The position numbers and the translations under genes are program-made. The notes beneath the pieces were generated by a model, which searched no databases, had not been told where the DNA came from, and worked only from the letters and a program-made list of their open reading frames with translations. Below are positions 8,656-17,006 of a stretch of DNA of 56,526 nucleotides, in pieces. Source of the stretch: Clostridia bacterium (GTDB lineage Bacteria; Bacillota; Clostridia; Christensenellales; Aristaeellaceae); assembly GCA_017470145.1 (NCBI GenBank), contig JAFUFB010000014.1, forward strand, positions 1 through 56,526. Direction: 5' to 3'. Each line of letters begins with the position of its first letter. Positions within the stretch are counted from its first letter, which is position 1.

Positions 8656-9435
8656 TCATTTTACATCCTTTTTGTCAAAGATCCTGATGGCCGGCAGCAA
8701 AAAGATGAATCCCGCCACAATGGCAACCGCCAGCGCTTTCAGGGTATCCAGGGGTTTTTCGTTCATGACGGTGTCCGGCATAATGGAGCTGATATCCGTA
8801 TTCTGGCCGAAGATCGGTTTCAGGCCTTCGTTGATGCCCATGTAAATCAGCGAGGTCAGCCCCAGACCGAAAAGGACAGCCAGGATCATGCCCAGGGACT
8901 TGCTGCGCAGCGTGGATACCACCAGCACCAGCATAGCGCAGAGGCTCTGGACCAGAAGCAGCTTCAGCACAAGCACGCGGATGCTGTCCGCCACGCCCGC
9001 GTCCATGACGATCCGCTGAACGAGCACGGTACCGATCAGGTTCCCGATGATGCCGGCCGCGGCAAAGCACAGATTGTGCAAGGCGGAAGCCGTGAACTTT
9101 GAAAGCACCGTAAAGCCCTTCATGGGCATTTGCCCGGCGATATTCTTGACGTATCCGTTTTCCACGTCCGCATAAAAGAAGAAACACAGGGACAACAGGG
9201 CCAGCATCAGGCCTATCATCGGGAAGGGATCGCTGAGAATGCCGGAAAGGTTCACCTCTGCCGGGAAGGTTTCATTGATCTCGGTCGAAAGCGAATTGGC
9301 CAGCGTATACATCAGCTTGGCCACCGGCGCGTTCACCAGTGCCAGCACAAACGCGATTGCGAGGCAGACCAGGAACGATTTGGATTTCAGCATCCGGTAC
9401 AGGTCCATTCTGATCAGCTTACCCATTGTGCTCAC
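8656..9435 (-). CDS. ABC-2 type transporter permease
   Basis: 259-residue membrane protein with about six hydrophobic segments, a short cytoplasmic N-terminus (LIRMDLYRMLKSKSF) and a large loop after TM1, the layout of bacitracin/lantibiotic-type ABC-2 permeases. Its start overlaps the end of the ATPase gene by 17 bases, so the two form one exporter: probably two copies of this subunit with two ATPases. Substrate not deducible; antimicrobial-peptide self-protection or efflux is plausible. Confidence 0.8.
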   Translation of the reverse strand: MSTMGKLIRMDLYRMLKSKSFLVCLAIAFVLALVNAPVAKLMYTLANSLSTEINETFPAEVNLSGILSDPFPMIGLMLALLSLCFFFYADVENGYVKNIAGQMPMKGFTVLSKFTASALHNLCFAAAGIIGNLIGTVLVQRIVMDAGVADSIRVLVLKLLLVQSLCAMLVLVVSTLRSKSLGMILAVLFGLGLTSLIYMGINEGLKPIFGQNTDISSIMPDTVMNEKPLDTLKALAVAIVAGFIFLLPAIRIFDKKDVK

Positions 9436-10336
9436 CTCCGGTCATGCCCAGGTAATATTCCTCCAGCGTCATCGTGCGCAGGTAGATCTCCTCCAGGCCG
9501 ATGCCGGCGTTGACAATCGCCCTGGAAATTTCCTTGCACTGATCCATGCCTCTTCCAGCTCGCAGGCTGCCGTCCGGCTCGTGGATTACCCTGCGGATCC
9601 CCATGTTTTCAAGAATCTGCAGCGTTTCCGGCGTGTTGTCCGTACGCAGGATCAGGCTCTTGCCGCAGCGTTCGTGCAGCTCCTCCGCGCTGAATTCGTC
9701 CAGCAGCGTTCCCTCATGGATGATGCCGTAGGCATCCGCCACCTTGGCCAGTTCGTCCAGGATGTGGCTGGAGATCATGATGGTGATGCCCCGCTCATCC
9801 CGAAGCCTCGAAAGCATTTCACGCACTTCGACGATACCCTGCGGATCCAGGCCGTTGATCGGCTCATCCAGCACAATCAGTTTGGGATCTCCAACAAGTG
9901 CCAGGGCGATTCCCAGCCGCTGGCGCATACCCAGGGAATAGGAACCGGCACCTTTTTTGGCATCCGTGTTTTCCAGGCCGACAGTCTTCAGCAGGTCCTC
10001 CACGTAGCCCTTCGGTTTGATTCCCATGCCGATGCATTTGATCTTCACGTTCTCGTAAGCCGAGAGCCGCGGGTACAGGCCGGGGTGCTCGATCAGCACG
10101 CCCACGTTTTTCAGCTGTTTCTGCATCGCCATGCCGGTTTTCCCGAAAAGGGAATAGCTGCCCCGGGTGGGCCTGGACAGCCCGCTGATCATACGCATGA
10201 TCGTGGTTTTCCCGGCGCCGTTCCGGCCGATCAGTCCGTAAATCTGTCCTTGCTGAATATGCAGATTTACATCTTTGGCGGCCTCCTTCTGACCGTAAAC
10301 CTTGGTCAGGTTGTTGGTTTCCAGGATGTATTCCAT
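9419..10336 (-). CDS. ABC transporter ATP-binding protein (bacitracin/lantibiotic exporter type)
   Basis: 305 residues. Walker A GRNGAGKTT (about 38-46), signature YSLGMRQRLGIALAL, Walker B LIVLDEPINGLDP and a C-terminal accessory domain of about 90 residues typical of the BcrA/NatA subgroup. It energises the permease encoded next. ATG 10336 is preceded by AAGGAGAATAAGGAAG. An S41-peptidase remnant lies directly upstream, suggesting the ancestral operon was longer and has been broken. Confidence 0.85.
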   Translation of the reverse strand: MEYILETNNLTKVYGQKEAAKDVNLHIQQGQIYGLIGRNGAGKTTIMRMISGLSRPTRGSYSLFGKTGMAMQKQLKNVGVLIEHPGLYPRLSAYENVKIKCIGMGIKPKGYVEDLLKTVGLENTDAKKGAGSYSLGMRQRLGIALALVGDPKLIVLDEPINGLDPQGIVEVREMLSRLRDERGITIMISSHILDELAKVADAYGIIHEGTLLDEFSAEELHERCGKSLILRTDNTPETLQILENMGIRRVIHEPDGSLRAGRGMDQCKEISRAIVNAGIGLEEIYLRTMTLEEYYLGMTGGEHNG

Positions 10337-10436
10337 TTTCTTCCTTATTCTCCTTTCGCCCGGGGGTTCCCGCGTATATGAATGGAACCTCCGCTTTCTT
10401 CAGGTTGCTTGTAATGTGCTGCCCTGCGCAGGCCTG

Positions 10437-10557
10437 TCAGCGCAGCCCGTTGATGAGTTCCGTCAGCGCGTTCCGGTTATAGAAATTCGCGTAGTCCCGG
10501 ATGAAAACATCCGGTTCAACACCCTGATCCACGTCGTAGTACGCGCCGTTTTTTAGG
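10437..10557 (-). pseudogene. C-terminal remnant of an S41-family peptidase
   Basis: In one minus-strand frame about 40 residues read LKNGAYYDVDQGVEPDVFIRD and YNRNALTELINGLR then stop, the usual C-terminal end of S41 (C-terminal processing-type) peptidases. The frame meets a stop within the adjacent repeat array and nothing upstream continues the protein. The rest of the gene, including its catalytic Ser-Lys, has been deleted or replaced. Confidence 0.6.
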
Positions 10558-10560
10558 GTA

Positions 10561-10752
10561 TCCGCAATAACTGGGGGAATTATCCGTTAACATTCGGACA
10601 AGAGCCAGTTTGAGCGTCTGGTTGAATTATATCATTCCGCTAATGTTCGGACAATATTCGAATCGTCGTTTTCCGCAATTTGTGGGGGAATATTCCGCTA
10701 TCATTCGGACAAACGGCGATCTTTTATTTTCCGCAATAATTGGGGGAATGCG
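10561..10752. repeat. Array of degenerate direct repeats at a recombination scar
   Basis: Two full copies (10561-10602 and 10671-10713) and two half copies (10633-10660 and 10729-10752) of a unit built from TTCCGCAATAATTGGGGGAA and TTCCGCTAACATTCGGACAA. Multiple related sub-repeats of this type occur at the termini of some insertion sequences (IS21-like, for example) or as recombinase-binding arrays. No transposase gene remains beside them. They directly abut the broken peptidase on one side and lie near a serine recombinase fragment on the other. Confidence 0.5.
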
Positions 10753-10830
10753 AATTAGCGATTTGGGAAAATAAAAAATAAATAATATATAAACAGGATT
10801 TGATTCAGACGTTATGAAGTCAATAACATT

Positions 10831-10949
10831 TGTGATCACCACAGCCACATGGCCCGCTTCGATCTCAGCCAGCATGCCTTGAAAGCCTGGCCGATCAAAA
10901 CTGATGCCGCTGTAACCGTCGTCCACAAAGAAAGTGGGATTAGGGAACT
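10831..10949 (-). pseudogene. Fragment of a large serine recombinase catalytic domain
   Basis: About 40 residues, FPNPTFFVDDGYSGISFDRP and GFQGMLAEIEAGHVAVVIT, match the middle of the resolvase domain of large serine recombinases of Clostridia transposons (Tn4451/Tn5397-like). The catalytic Ser region and the KDxSRxGR segment are absent; downstream the sequence turns AT-rich and stops. It is fused in another frame to the tail of a truncated hydrolase, so this is debris from a lost element. Confidence 0.65.
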
Positions 10950-11294
10950 GCTGCCAAAGACTGGTGCAATCAATGCATTTTTCAGCTTCGACGGAATCAC
11001 AGCTGCGCTTTCAATCAAAGCATAGGAGCAGATATCTTTGCGTTGTGACAGCATTTCAAGCAGAATCTGTCCGCCCAAAGAAAGACCGCCGATCAGCAAT
11101 ACAGCCCCGCGAAAGTGTTCATAGATGAAATCAATAATCTCGGACGCGTTTTCTTCGATTGTTGTAAAAGGGCGATCACTTCCGGCATGTCCATCCAAGA
11201 TTGGAAGGATGACATGGTACTCTTTCTGGAGATGCTCTGCCACTTCCCGATAGTTCCACCACGACAATCCACCACCGTGAAGCAAAAGGATCAC
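10950..11294 (-). pseudogene. Alpha/beta hydrolase, truncated by recombination debris
   Basis: The frame reads ILLLHGGGLSWWNYREVAEH (oxyanion-hole HGGG motif), later GLSLGGQILLEMLS (nucleophile elbow) and LKNALIAPVFGSS, where it runs into the serine recombinase fragment. The catalytic Asp/His half is missing. The true N-terminus seems to lie in another frame further upstream (to about 11370, LERYGSHEVSG), implying a frameshift as well. The call starts at GTG 11294 only because the frame opens there. Confidence 0.55.
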
Positions 11295-11489
11295 ATTCTT
11301 TTGTTTTGTCCCTTATTCCTGAAACCTCATGGCTTCCATACCTCTCCAAATGCAGATTTAGCAGGCCAATAATCGCAGACAGAGCATACCATATTTCCCG
11401 AATCTCTTGCAATCAAAGAGCACTGAAATTTATGACAGAAACCCTGTGCGAATTGGAGGCTGCGCTGCCGCGGGATCTTCCATGTACGC

Positions 11490-12212
11490 TTAATGATCGT
11501 TAAGGTCTACGGCATTCCCGGCTCTGATCATCCTGTAACCAATACCCACATGGGTCTGAATAAAGGCCTGCCCTTCCTGTGACGTTTCCAGCTTTTTTCG
11601 CAGGGTGGCCATGAATACGCGAAGGGAAGCCACGTTGTTTTCCCAGGCTGTTCCCCATACCTGCTGCGTGATGAATTTATGGGTCAACACTTTGCCGCAG
11701 TTGCGAGCCAGGACGCACAGCAGCTTATATTCGATGGGCGTCAAATGCAGCTCCTTTTCCGAGAGGAAAGCGCAGCCTGCCGAATAGTCGATCCGAAGCG
11801 GTCCGTTGATAAATACGGACGTTTCCTGGCTGTCGCTTTGCATCTGGTTCAGCCGCCTGATCGTAACGCGAAGCCGGGCCAGCAGTTCATCCACGGAAAA
11901 GGGCTTGATCAGATAATCGTCCGCTCCGGCGTCCAGCGCTTCGATCTTGTCGCTGTCATCGCTGCGGGCGCTGATGACAATAATGGGCAGATTGGACCAG
12001 GAACGGATTTTTCGGATCACCTCCACGCCATCCAGATCGGGCAGGCCCAAATCCAACAGCATAATGTCCGGGTTATGAGAGGAAGCTTCCATGATAGCCG
12101 TTCCGCCGTTGGAAGCGGAAAGGAAACGGTAATCATGGGTTTCCAAGGCAACGGAAATCAGATTGCGGATGGGTGGATCATCCTCCACAATCAAAATCAG
12201 CGGCTTATTCAT
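11490..12212 (-). CDS. kdpE: KdpE-type response regulator
   Basis: 240 residues: receiver domain with the acidic pair EDD (10-12), phospho-acceptor Asp54 (MLLDLGLPD) and Lys in IKPF, then an OmpR/PhoB winged-helix DNA-binding domain (about 140-230, HLTPIEYKLLCVLARN). Overall sequence matches KdpE. Its start overlaps the end of the sensor-kinase gene by 8 bases. No kdpFABC pump is nearby; the genes upstream encode Ktr/Trk uptake, so it probably controls that system in response to potassium or turgor. Confidence 0.85.
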   Translation of the reverse strand: MNKPLILIVEDDPPIRNLISVALETHDYRFLSASNGGTAIMEASSHNPDIMLLDLGLPDLDGVEVIRKIRSWSNLPIIVISARSDDSDKIEALDAGADDYLIKPFSVDELLARLRVTIRRLNQMQSDSQETSVFINGPLRIDYSAGCAFLSEKELHLTPIEYKLLCVLARNCGKVLTHKFITQQVWGTAWENNVASLRVFMATLRKKLETSQEGQAFIQTHVGIGYRMIRAGNAVDLNDH

Positions 12213-14172
12213 TCAGGCTCACCTCCGCTTTGGGAAAAGTCAGTTCAAAAACAGCGCCATGGGGCATGTTGTCGTGGACGGTGATGGCGCTGCTGTGCGC
12301 TTTCATAATGGATTGGCACAGCGCAAGGCCCAGGCCCAATCCTCTCCGGCTGTCGCCGGTGAGATTGTTTCCGGAATAGAACAGATCGAAAACATGCGGC
12401 TTTTGATCATCCGGGATTCCCGGGCCTTCATCCGCAATGCGAACCAATACGTTTCCGTGTTCTTCCCGCGTGTCGATTTCAATGCCTGTTCCTGCCGGAG
12501 CATACTTGATGGCATTGTCCAAAAGGTTGATGATCACTTGTACAATCAGTCGGGCATCTGCGTGAACGAACAAAAGCGATTTGGATTTGAAAACATTCAA
12601 GCGGAAGCCGTCCAATCGTCTGCCCATGTGCCGCACAGCTTCGGCGATCATATCATCTATGAGTTCTGTGTTCATGTTCAGCATCAGGCTTCCATCTTCC
12701 ATTCGGCTGGCAGATAAAAGGTTTTCCACCATACCGGTCAGCCATTGGGCGTCTGTATAAATGTCATTGTACAGTTGGCATTGGGTACTGCGATCCATGT
12801 TTTCCCCGCTGGTCAGAAGATTATCCGCGTTTCCCATGATAGAGGTCAGCGGCGTGCGCAAATCATGGGAAACAGCCCTGAGCAGATTGGCACGCAAGCG
12901 CTCGTTCTCCGCCAGTACCATGGATTCCTCTTTTTCCCGCACGTTCCGGGCGTTTTCCAGGGCCAGGGAACATTCGCCCACCACGGAGGCAAGCATGCTT
13001 TCCTCCGAAGCATCCAATGGAGAACCGTGCACCGCCACGCCTACGACGCCATATACATGCTCCTGCACACGCATACTGTAATACAAATAACTGCTCTCGG
13101 GATACCTGTCTGTGGTTGCGCCGGCGCGCTTTCGCTGGGTAAACGCCCATTCCACCGCTTTTCTTTCCTGATCCATGCGGTAGGGCGCCGTGTCCTCTGC
13201 GGCGGGATAGAATACGGGATCGCCCAAACGGCCGTCCGCCGCCGGATATACCACCAGGCTCCTTTTCAGAAGCTGTGTCAATTGCCCCGCCAACACCGAA
13301 AGGATTTCCTCTTCGGATTTTGCTTTGGAAAGCTGCCGGTCTGTTTCCAGCACGACGCTCACCCGGCGGGCCGTTTGGGCCGACTGTTTGGCGTTTCGCT
13401 TCAGGCGGATCGCCAAGGTACTGATCAGGAAAGCGGCGGCAAACATGACCAGAAAGGTAACGGGATAGCCTGTGCCGTAAGCATAGAAGGTGAAGCGCGG
13501 CGTGGTAAAAAGAAGATCGAACAGCAGCACGCTGACCACGGCCCAGACCAGGCTGAACGCCCGGTGCGCCGTGCTGATGGACACAATCAGCAGCCCCAGC
13601 AGATAAACCATGATGATGTTGGCGTCGGTAAACCCCAAATGGGAAAACAGAAAACCGATCAGCGTGCAAAGGCCCAAAGCAACCAAAGAAATCCCAGTAT
13701 CTATCACAGCCCGTTTTCGATTGCTTTCCGGCGCTTTCCGGGCCACATACACCCTGGTTCCGTGGTCGGGAATGATGAAATAGTCCAGATCGGGCGCATA
13801 GTTGATCAAACGGTCTGTCAGAGACCGCTTCCTGCGGAGCAGGCCGCCCACCGTATTGGTCTGGCCGATCACGATACAGGAAACATCGGACAATCGGGCA
13901 TATTCAGCAATTTGATAGGGGACATCGTCGCCAATCGCCGTTTCTATTTTGGCGCCCAGCTTTTCCGCCAGATTCATGTTGCTGCGCAGGCGCTTTTTGT
14001 CATCGTCGGATAGCTGCGCATAGCCAGGCGTTTCCACAAACAATGCGGAAAAAGTGCCCTGAAAGGCAGCGGCGATCCGGGCAGCGGCGTGGATCACTTT
14101 GGCGTTGGAGGTCGATGAAGAAAGGCAGACCAGGATGTGGCTGTTTTGCCGGTTATTTTTGCTGCTGCTCAT
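12205..14172 (-). CDS. KdpD-like sensor histidine kinase lacking the N-terminal KdpD domain
   Basis: 655 residues. Order: Usp-like domain (about 11-137), four membrane helices (about 158-257, DUF4118), GAF-like region, then HisKA (RAVSHDLRTPLTSI) and HATPase (NLLDNAIKYAP, ADEGPGIP, GLGLGLALC). Full KdpD is about 890 residues and begins with a 210-residue KdpD domain holding a P-loop; that part is absent. Start is ATG 14172, with GAGGAGG 6 bases upstream, rather than GTG 14190. It overlaps the small membrane-protein gene and the kdpE start. Likely senses potassium/c-di-AMP-type signals through its Usp domain, by analogy with Gram-positive KdpD. Confidence 0.85.
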   Translation of the reverse strand: MSSSKNNRQNSHILVCLSSSTSNAKVIHAAARIAAAFQGTFSALFVETPGYAQLSDDDKKRLRSNMNLAEKLGAKIETAIGDDVPYQIAEYARLSDVSCIVIGQTNTVGGLLRRKRSLTDRLINYAPDLDYFIIPDHGTRVYVARKAPESNRKRAVIDTGISLVALGLCTLIGFLFSHLGFTDANIIMVYLLGLLIVSISTAHRAFSLVWAVVSVLLFDLLFTTPRFTFYAYGTGYPVTFLVMFAAAFLISTLAIRLKRNAKQSAQTARRVSVVLETDRQLSKAKSEEEILSVLAGQLTQLLKRSLVVYPAADGRLGDPVFYPAAEDTAPYRMDQERKAVEWAFTQRKRAGATTDRYPESSYLYYSMRVQEHVYGVVGVAVHGSPLDASEESMLASVVGECSLALENARNVREKEESMVLAENERLRANLLRAVSHDLRTPLTSIMGNADNLLTSGENMDRSTQCQLYNDIYTDAQWLTGMVENLLSASRMEDGSLMLNMNTELIDDMIAEAVRHMGRRLDGFRLNVFKSKSLLFVHADARLIVQVIINLLDNAIKYAPAGTGIEIDTREEHGNVLVRIADEGPGIPDDQKPHVFDLFYSGNNLTGDSRRGLGLGLALCQSIMKAHSSAITVHDNMPHGAVFELTFPKAEVSLNE

Positions 14173-14290
14173 CCGCTTCCTCCTCTTCACCCTTCACGTG
14201 TTCATTCAGAAACCGATCCACCCGATCCATGATCCAATAGCCATAGATGCCTGTGAGCAGGAAGATCACGATCAAAAGCGCGTCCGTCAT
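14153..14290 (-). CDS. 45-residue single-helix membrane protein in the potassium operon
   Basis: ATG 14290 has AAGGAAGTG upstream. The protein starts MTDALLIVIFLLTGIYGYWI (one membrane helix) and ends in a charged tail rich in Glu and Gln. It fills the gap between ktrA and the kinase gene and overlaps the kinase start by 20 bases, as expected for a coupled gene. It resembles KdpF only in size and hydrophobicity; I do not recognise a family. A small regulatory subunit of the transporter or kinase is the simplest guess. Confidence 0.6.
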   Translation of the reverse strand: MTDALLIVIFLLTGIYGYWIMDRVDRFLNEHVKGEEEEADEQQQK

Positions 14291-14321
14291 ACACGGATCA
14301 CTTCCTTATGGGAAGCATCTT

Positions 14322-14969
14322 TTATATTCGGAAACATTTTTGTATATCCTTCCATTTTCCGAGCACCAGGATCGTCTGATTCTGTTTTAATTGTGTATCG
14401 CTGGTCACTGCCATGCTGGGCGTTCCATTGTTTCGCACGGCCAGTAGATTCAGATTGTATTTTTTCCGAATGTCCAGCCCGCCCACGGTTTTCCCGTCCC
14501 ATTCCGCCGGAACGGATACATCGTAAATGGCGAATTCATCATCCAAAGCAATATAATCCAGAATATGATCGGATGTATATCGAATGGCCGTCCAGGCCGC
14601 CAGCTGCTCCTCCGGGTACACCACGCCGTCCGCGCCGTTGCGAAGCAGAAATTGCCGCTGCACATTCCTGGAAGCCCGGGCGATCACCTTTTTCGCGCCC
14701 AATTCCTTCAGATAGGAGGTAACGATCAGGGAGCTTTGAAAGTCATCCCCGATAGCCACAAAGCATACGTCATAGTTATCTACCCCCAGGGAACGCAGAA
14801 AGGCTTTGTTGGTCGCGTCCCCGATCTGCGCGTCTGTGACCAGCGGCAGCGCGTCATTGATCCTTTGCTCGTTTTTATCAACGGCCATCACCTGATGATG
14901 CAGTTCGTTCAGCTTTTCCGCGATATGGTTTCCAAAACGTCCCAAACCAATCAGCAAAATGGATTTCAT
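14322..14969 (-). CDS. ktrA: KtrA/TrkA-type potassium uptake regulatory subunit
   Basis: 215 residues: RCK N-domain with the Rossmann motif GLGRFGNHIAEKL (8-20) and Asp after strand 2 (AVDKNE), followed by an RCK-C domain (about 135-215, DVSVPAEWDGKTVGGLDIR). Forms a cytoplasmic ring that gates the KtrB pore with ATP/ADP and, in many Firmicutes, c-di-AMP. Lies 13 bases after ktrB. Single RCK copy, as in KtrA rather than the doubled E. coli TrkA. Confidence 0.88.
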   Translation of the reverse strand: MKSILLIGLGRFGNHIAEKLNELHHQVMAVDKNEQRINDALPLVTDAQIGDATNKAFLRSLGVDNYDVCFVAIGDDFQSSLIVTSYLKELGAKKVIARASRNVQRQFLLRNGADGVVYPEEQLAAWTAIRYTSDHILDYIALDDEFAIYDVSVPAEWDGKTVGGLDIRKKYNLNLLAVRNNGTPSMAVTSDTQLKQNQTILVLGKWKDIQKCFRI

Positions 14970-14982
14970 GGTTTTTCCTCCT

Positions 14983-16314
14983 TTAGCCTACTGTGATTTT
15001 TTCCAATGGCAGCGTGCTTTGAGTTCCTTTTTTAACTGACTGCGCGGCATAGATCAGCGTAAGCCCGCCAACCCTGCCCAGGAACATCAATACGATCAGG
15101 ATCAGCCTGGAAGCAACGGAAACATGACTGGTGATCCCCAGGGTGAGCCCGACGGTTCCAATGGCGGAGGCCGTTTCAAACAGACAGCTCATGAGGGGCA
15201 GCCCTTCGATCCGGCTGATGATCAGGCCGCTTCCGAAAAAAAGCAGCAGATACATCATCAGGATGGCGATTGCTTGCCGGACCGTATCGTCTGCGATCCG
15301 TCTGCCTCCAAAGGTCACCTGCTCTTTTCTTCGAAAAACTGCAAACGCGGTGGTGAGCAGCACCGCCAGCGTGGTAGTTTTCATGCCGCCCGCCGTGGAG
15401 CCGGGCGAGCCGCCTACAAGCATGCAAACGATCATCAACGCCTGGCCCGATCTGCTGATATGGTTCAAATCCACGGTATTGAAGCCTGCCGTGCGCAGGG
15501 TGACGGATTGAAACAGGGCGGGCAGAATACGTTTTCCCGCTGGAATCTGCTCCATTTCAAAGAAGAAAAGCCACAGCGCCGGCAAAATCACCAGCCAGGC
15601 GGAGGTAAAAAGCGCGGCTTTGCTTTGCAATCGGTACTGTTTCCAATGGAAGCCATGTTCCCTCACGTCGTTCCACACCAGAAAACCGATGCCGCCCACT
15701 GTAATCAGCATCATTACTGTAACATTTACCAATCCATTTTGGCTGAATCCAGTCAGGGATGAAAAGGGCTCCTGCGCGCCCATCAGGTCAAAGCCCGCGT
15801 TGCAGAAGGCGGAAACAGAATGAAAGACAGCGTACCAAATCCCTTTTCCAACGCCAAAGTGGGGAATCATGGAGGGGATCAGCGGCAGCGCGCCAACGGC
15901 CTCCATCCCCAGGGACGAAAGGACAATAAAGCGGGTCAACCGCACAATGCCGCCGACCTGCGGCGCGGAAATGGATTCCTGCATCACACTGCGCTGCATA
16001 AGACCGATCTTCCTGCCGGACAAAAACGCCAGGGAAACGGCAGCCGTCACCACGCCCACACCCCCGATTTGAATGAGCGTCAGGATCACAGCCTGACCAA
16101 AGGGCGACCAGCATGCAGCCGTATCCTGCACGACCAATCCCGTAACGCATACGGCGGAAGTAGCGGTAAACAGGCAATCCAAAAACCCCACGCTTCCCGC
16201 TTTTCTGCTGGCGAAAGGCAAGGAAAGCAGCAGCGTGCCAATCAGGATCAGCGCAATGAAGCCAAAGGCAATGATCTGAAATGTGGTCATTCGATACTTT
16301 CCAAAGAGCCGCAC
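14983..16314 (-). CDS. ktrB: KtrB/TrkH-type potassium channel subunit
   Basis: 443-residue membrane protein made of four M1-P-M2 repeats; the first pore loop reads TATSAVCVTGLVV and later ones contain FCNAGFDL, LRTAGFNTVD and TASAIGTVGLTLG, the conserved selectivity-filter glycines of the SKT superfamily. I chose GTG 16314, which follows AAAGGGGGT with 6 bases spacing; the frame runs further upstream to 16431 without a ribosome site. First gene of the ktrB-ktrA-small protein-kinase-regulator unit. Imports potassium with KtrA. Confidence 0.88.
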   Translation of the reverse strand: MRLFGKYRMTTFQIIAFGFIALILIGTLLLSLPFASRKAGSVGFLDCLFTATSAVCVTGLVVQDTAACWSPFGQAVILTLIQIGGVGVVTAAVSLAFLSGRKIGLMQRSVMQESISAPQVGGIVRLTRFIVLSSLGMEAVGALPLIPSMIPHFGVGKGIWYAVFHSVSAFCNAGFDLMGAQEPFSSLTGFSQNGLVNVTVMMLITVGGIGFLVWNDVREHGFHWKQYRLQSKAALFTSAWLVILPALWLFFFEMEQIPAGKRILPALFQSVTLRTAGFNTVDLNHISRSGQALMIVCMLVGGSPGSTAGGMKTTTLAVLLTTAFAVFRRKEQVTFGGRRIADDTVRQAIAILMMYLLLFFGSGLIISRIEGLPLMSCLFETASAIGTVGLTLGITSHVSVASRLILIVLMFLGRVGGLTLIYAAQSVKKGTQSTLPLEKITVG

Positions 16315-16454
16315 GCTTTTACCCCCTTTCTGATATGATGCAATTATAGGATAGATCAAATAAGAACGGTGTAAGGATATCTTCTGTGTATGTAAAGATC
16401 GTGCAAAGATTTTTGTCGGCTGTACAAGCATTGATCAACATATTTTTCTTATAC

Positions 16455-16494
16455 ACAAAGAAAACCGCTGGCACGGCCTATCATTTACCAGCGG
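16455..16494 (-). terminator. Intrinsic terminator after tnpV
   Basis: Minus strand: CCGCTGG (16488-16494) pairs with CCAGCGG (16465-16471), followed by TTTTCTTTG. It lies just 3' of the tnpV stop codon and insulates the potassium operon. Confidence 0.65.
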
Positions 16495-16504
16495 CTGCAC
16501 TTGC

Positions 16505-16882
16505 TCATAATTTATTGATTATTTCTTCTCTGACGATTTCTTCGGCACGGCTGTGAATATTGTTCATCCTGCCAACCCAAACCATGGGCTGTTCTGCCTT
16601 GAGATGCTCAGTAATGCCTTCTTGTTTAACCATCTGCGCGATCAGTCTTTCGAGCATTGCTGTCGCTCTTCCGTCTGCATGGGCAAGATGCCTGCCCAAA
16701 GATCCGTTTAGAATGAGTCGCTGATAGAGGCTCGGGTGCTGCTCCTTCAGGTATTCCCTGTGCATCCGTCCCCATTTCCCAATGGAGCGCTGATCAGTTT
16801 TCTCAATCGCCAGGCTCGGGTAGTACATACCGTCTTTGCCCAAGGTATAAGTGCTGCCAAGCTCTTCAAACAGGGATTTCAT
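16505..16882 (-). CDS. tnpV: TnpV family transposon-encoded protein
   Basis: 125 residues: starts MKSLFEELGSTYTLGKDGMY, then GKWGRMHREYLKEQHPSLYQ and a helical C-terminus, characteristic of TnpV proteins from Tn4451/Tn4453-type Clostridia transposons. Role unknown. ATG 16882 has GGAGG 7 bases upstream, and that ribosome site lies inside a stem-loop. No tnpX recombinase remains intact, although a serine recombinase fragment lies at 10831-10949, so this looks like a stranded gene from a decayed element. Confidence 0.8.
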   Translation of the reverse strand: MKSLFEELGSTYTLGKDGMYYPSLAIEKTDQRSIGKWGRMHREYLKEQHPSLYQRLILNGSLGRHLAHADGRATAMLERLIAQMVKQEGITEHLKAEQPMVWVGRMNNIHSRAEEIVREEIINKL

Positions 16883-16889
16883 TGTATTT

Positions 16890-16946
16890 TCCTCCATAAT
16901 TCAGTATTGCCAATCCTGCATTGGAGGCCATTTATTCTGAATTATG
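16890..16946 (-). promoter_or_regulatory. Stem-loop covering the tnpV ribosome site (putative translational attenuator)
   Basis: Perfect 10-bp arms CATAATTCAG (16937-16946 on the minus strand) and CTGAATTATG (16895-16904) enclose an inner CCAAT/ATTGG stem. The second arm ends right at GGAGG of tnpV, so the folded RNA would hinder its translation. A 15-codon ORF lies just upstream. Confidence 0.5.
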
Positions 16947-16958
16947 TTTTACGGACAA

Positions 16959-17006
16959 TCAGTCAAGGATGTAGAAATCTCTGAGATGATTTGTCTTTGT
17001 TTTCAT
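16959..17006 (-). CDS. 15-codon putative leader peptide upstream of tnpV
   Basis: ATG 17006 follows AAGGAG by 8 bases and encodes MKTKTNHLRDFYILD then TGA. The stop lies 12 bases before the stem-loop that masks the tnpV ribosome site. This is the layout of leader peptides in translational attenuation, for example before erm genes. Too short for homology; the call rests on ribosome site and position. Confidence 0.45.
   Translation of the reverse strand: MKTKTNHLRDFYILD

Noticed and set aside
11490-14172. Complete Kdp system
   Set aside because: No kdpF, kdpA, kdpB or kdpC frames occur in the window; only the regulatory genes are present, next to ktrAB.
16315-16454. ydaO/c-di-AMP riboswitch before ktrB
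   Set aside because: Position is right for one, but the conserved sequence blocks of the ydaO motif are not visible.
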